From Pseudomonadota bacterium (GTDB lineage Bacteria; Desulfobacterota; Desulfobacteria; Desulfobacterales; ETH-SRB1), in assembly GCA_018897415.1 (NCBI GenBank), contig JAHIKR010000161.1, forward strand, positions 1 to 5,789: a stretch of 5,789 nucleotides of DNA, read 5' to 3'. Position 1 is the stretch's first letter, and each line of letters starts with the position of its first letter. The notes under the pieces are model-generated. The model saw only the letters and a program-made list of their open reading frames with translations. It ran no database searches and was not told the origin of the DNA. Shown here in pieces: positions 4,312 through 5,789 of the stretch. The position numbers and the translations under genes were made by a program.

Positions 4312-5789
4312 ATGCTGAACAAAAAAACCATATTATTTAGTCTGCTCATCTGCTGCTATGCTCTTGCAGTCTTATGGCCCTGCAAGTCATTTGCAATCAC
4401 GGCAAAGGATAAATATTTTAAAGCTGAAACCTGTTATAAAAAACTTCGCAATAACTCCCATAAACAGAAATACAGACACAACTGGCTGCTGTGCATTGAG
4501 AAGTTCCAGGCGGTTTACAAGCAGGATCCAAAAGGCCCCTGGGCAGCGGCCGCTCTGTACATGTCAGGGGGGCTTTATTGTAAGCTATATAAACTATCAT
4601 TAAGAGAGTCAGATAGAAAAGAAGCCATTGATATCTTCGAGCGCATAATAAAACAGTTCCCAAAAAGCAGTTACAAGCATAAAGCCATAAAAACGATTAG
4701 TGTTCTTTCACCCCCTCTCCTTCCTGCTAAAAAGAAATCACCTCCTGCCGTAAAAAGAGTTAAAAAAGATAAACCGCACGAAACAAATAAAGTCGTTACT
4801 GTAGCTGGCCTCAGATACTGGTCAAATCCAAGCTATACGCGAGTGGTTATCGATGCGGACAGTGAGACAACATATAACCACAGACTGCTAAGAAAAGACC
4901 CTTCAATTCACAAACCTAAAAGACTTTATGTTGATTTGGACAACAGCAGGCTTGGAGATGGTATAACAAAAAAGATTCCCATACATGATGATTTGCTTAG
5001 TGATGCAAGAGCCGGTCAGGTTACCGCAGATATGGTTCGAGTTGTAGTTGATATAAAGTCATTTAAAACCTATAAAATCTTTTCACTTAAAAATCCATTC
5101 AGAATTGTAATTGATGTCTGGGGAACAGAAACAAAGAAAAAACCGTCAGAATTAAAGACCGCTGAGAAGGACAAGAAAATTCCAACAAGCGCCTTGGCAA
5201 AACAGCTTGCCCTTGGAGTAAACTGTATAGTTATAGATCCAGGTCACGGCGGGCGTGATTTTGGAGCACCAGGGTATCTTAAGGGCGTTCATGAAAAAGA
5301 TGTTGTCCTTAAGATAGCCAAGAAGCTTGCAGAGAAGATCCGCAAAGAGCTGCAGTGTGAAGTATTTCTCACCAGAACTAGTGACCGTTATTTAACATTA
5401 GAAGAAAGAACAGCTATCGCAAACACAAAGAATGCAGATCTTTTTATATCAATACACACAAATGCTGCAAGGAGCAGGAGGGCATTCGGAATTGAGACAT
5501 ATTTTCTTAACCTTGCCACAGATGATGAATCCATTTTAGTTGCCGCTCGTGAAAATGCCACATCTACAAAAAATATCAGTGATCTTCAGACAATCTTAAG
5601 TGATCTGATGCAGAATGCAAAAATAAATGAATCCAGCCGTCTTGCCAGCCATGTCCAGACAGCTTTATGTAAATGTCTAAAAAAGAATAACTATAGCAGA
5701 ATAAATAACAAAGGAGTTAAGCAGGCTCCGTTTTATGTTCTTCTCGGAGCTCAAATGCCTTCCATCCTGATAGAAACGGCATTTATAAG
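4312..5789 (+). CDS. N-acetylmuramoyl-L-alanine amidase (TPR-like, AMIN and amidase_3 domains), 3'-truncated
   Basis: The frame from ATG 4312 stays open to the window end (492 codons plus 2 bases), so only the C-terminus is missing. It hydrolyses the bond between MurNAc and L-alanine in peptidoglycan, acting outside the cytoplasmic membrane, typically in daughter-cell separation. Residues 1-28 form a signal peptide (MLNKK, hydrophobic core, likely cut after KSFA). Residues about 30-125 are helical and TPR-like, ending in AIDIFERIIKQFPKS. A Lys/Pro linker spans about 130-155. An AMIN domain at about 160-275 (VAGLRYWSNPSYTRVVID, later RIVIDVWG) usually targets septal peptidoglycan or the outer envelope. 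The amidase_3 domain starts near 305: zinc ligands H312 (DPGHGG), E328 and H382 (SIHTNA), and the catalytic glutamate E488 (ILIETAF). The 106 residues between H382 and E488 include a helical insert like the autoinhibitory segment of AmiB/AmiC. No clear Shine-Dalgarno precedes the ATG; the start rests on the signal peptide and the lack of a better codon. Confidence 0.93.
   Translation, partial: MLNKKTILFSLLICCYALAVLWPCKSFAITAKDKYFKAETCYKKLRNNSHKQKYRHNWLLCIEKFQAVYKQDPKGPWAAAALYMSGGLYCKLYKLSLRESDRKEAIDIFERIIKQFPKSSYKHKAIKTISVLSPPLLPAKKKSPPAVKRVKKDKPHETNKVVTVAGLRYWSNPSYTRVVIDADSETTYNHRLLRKDPSIHKPKRLYVDLDNSRLGDGITKKIPIHDDLLSDARAGQVTADMVRVVVDIKSFKTYKIFSLKNPFRIVIDVWGTETKKKPSELKTAEKDKKIPTSALAKQLALGVNCIVIDPGHGGRDFGAPGYLKGVHEKDVVLKIAKKLAEKIRKELQCEVFLTRTSDRYLTLEERTAIANTKNADLFISIHTNAARSRRAFGIETYFLNLATDDESILVAARENATSTKNISDLQTILSDLMQNAKINESSRLASHVQTALCKCLKKNNYSRINNKGVKQAPFYVLLGAQMPSILIETAFI

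Noticed and set aside
4312..4400. Amidase as a lipoprotein
   Set aside because: Cysteines occur in the signal region (LICC, WPC), but none is preceded by a proper lipobox (L-[AS/TV]-[GA]-C). A cut after KSFA fits a normal secreted protein better.
4358..4603. An 81-codon open frame on the + strand and an 81-codon frame on the - strand (4418-4663)
   Set aside because: Both lie inside the amidase gene in other frames. The amidase frame from 4312 shows a signal peptide, a TPR-like region, AMIN and catalytic motifs, so these are shadows.

Overview
This window looks like the chromosome of an A+T-rich anaerobic member of the Desulfobacterota (Desulfobacterales-like). The indications are a UPF0280/COG2122 protein, a family found mainly in methanogens and sulfate reducers; a TPR-AMIN-amidase_3 cell-wall amidase of the layout common in deltaproteobacteria; and intergenic spaces filled with short palindromic repeats. 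This placement is an inference from gene content and base composition, without any database search.

Layout: all genes lie on the + strand. Positions 1-684 hold the 3' part of a UPF0280 (ApbE-like fold) gene whose start lies before the window. Positions 685-1113 are non-coding and carry two palindromic elements: one built of G-rich 7-bp units (861-933) and a 144-bp MITE-like near-perfect palindrome (954-1097). Positions 1114-1485 encode a small two-helix membrane protein with a LapA domain. It overlaps the next gene, full-length mutS (1482-4094, 870 aa), by an ATGA. Positions 4093-4297 hold a third palindrome whose ends are arrays of a different 7-bp unit, ATTGAA(T/G/C). Positions 4312-5789 encode a secreted N-acetylmuramoyl-L-alanine amidase that is still open at the window's end.

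The LapA-domain protein and MutS are probably co-transcribed and translationally coupled. The amidase follows mutS on the same strand, but the palindrome between them would fold in any read-through transcript. The protein-coding genes are conventional. The unusual content is in the spacers: three long inverted-repeat elements in about 5.8 kb. Two of them have arms made of 7-bp tandem units that differ by exactly one unit between left and right. One overlaps the mutS stop codon, and the MITE-like one ends 4 bp before the ribosome binding site of the LapA-domain gene.
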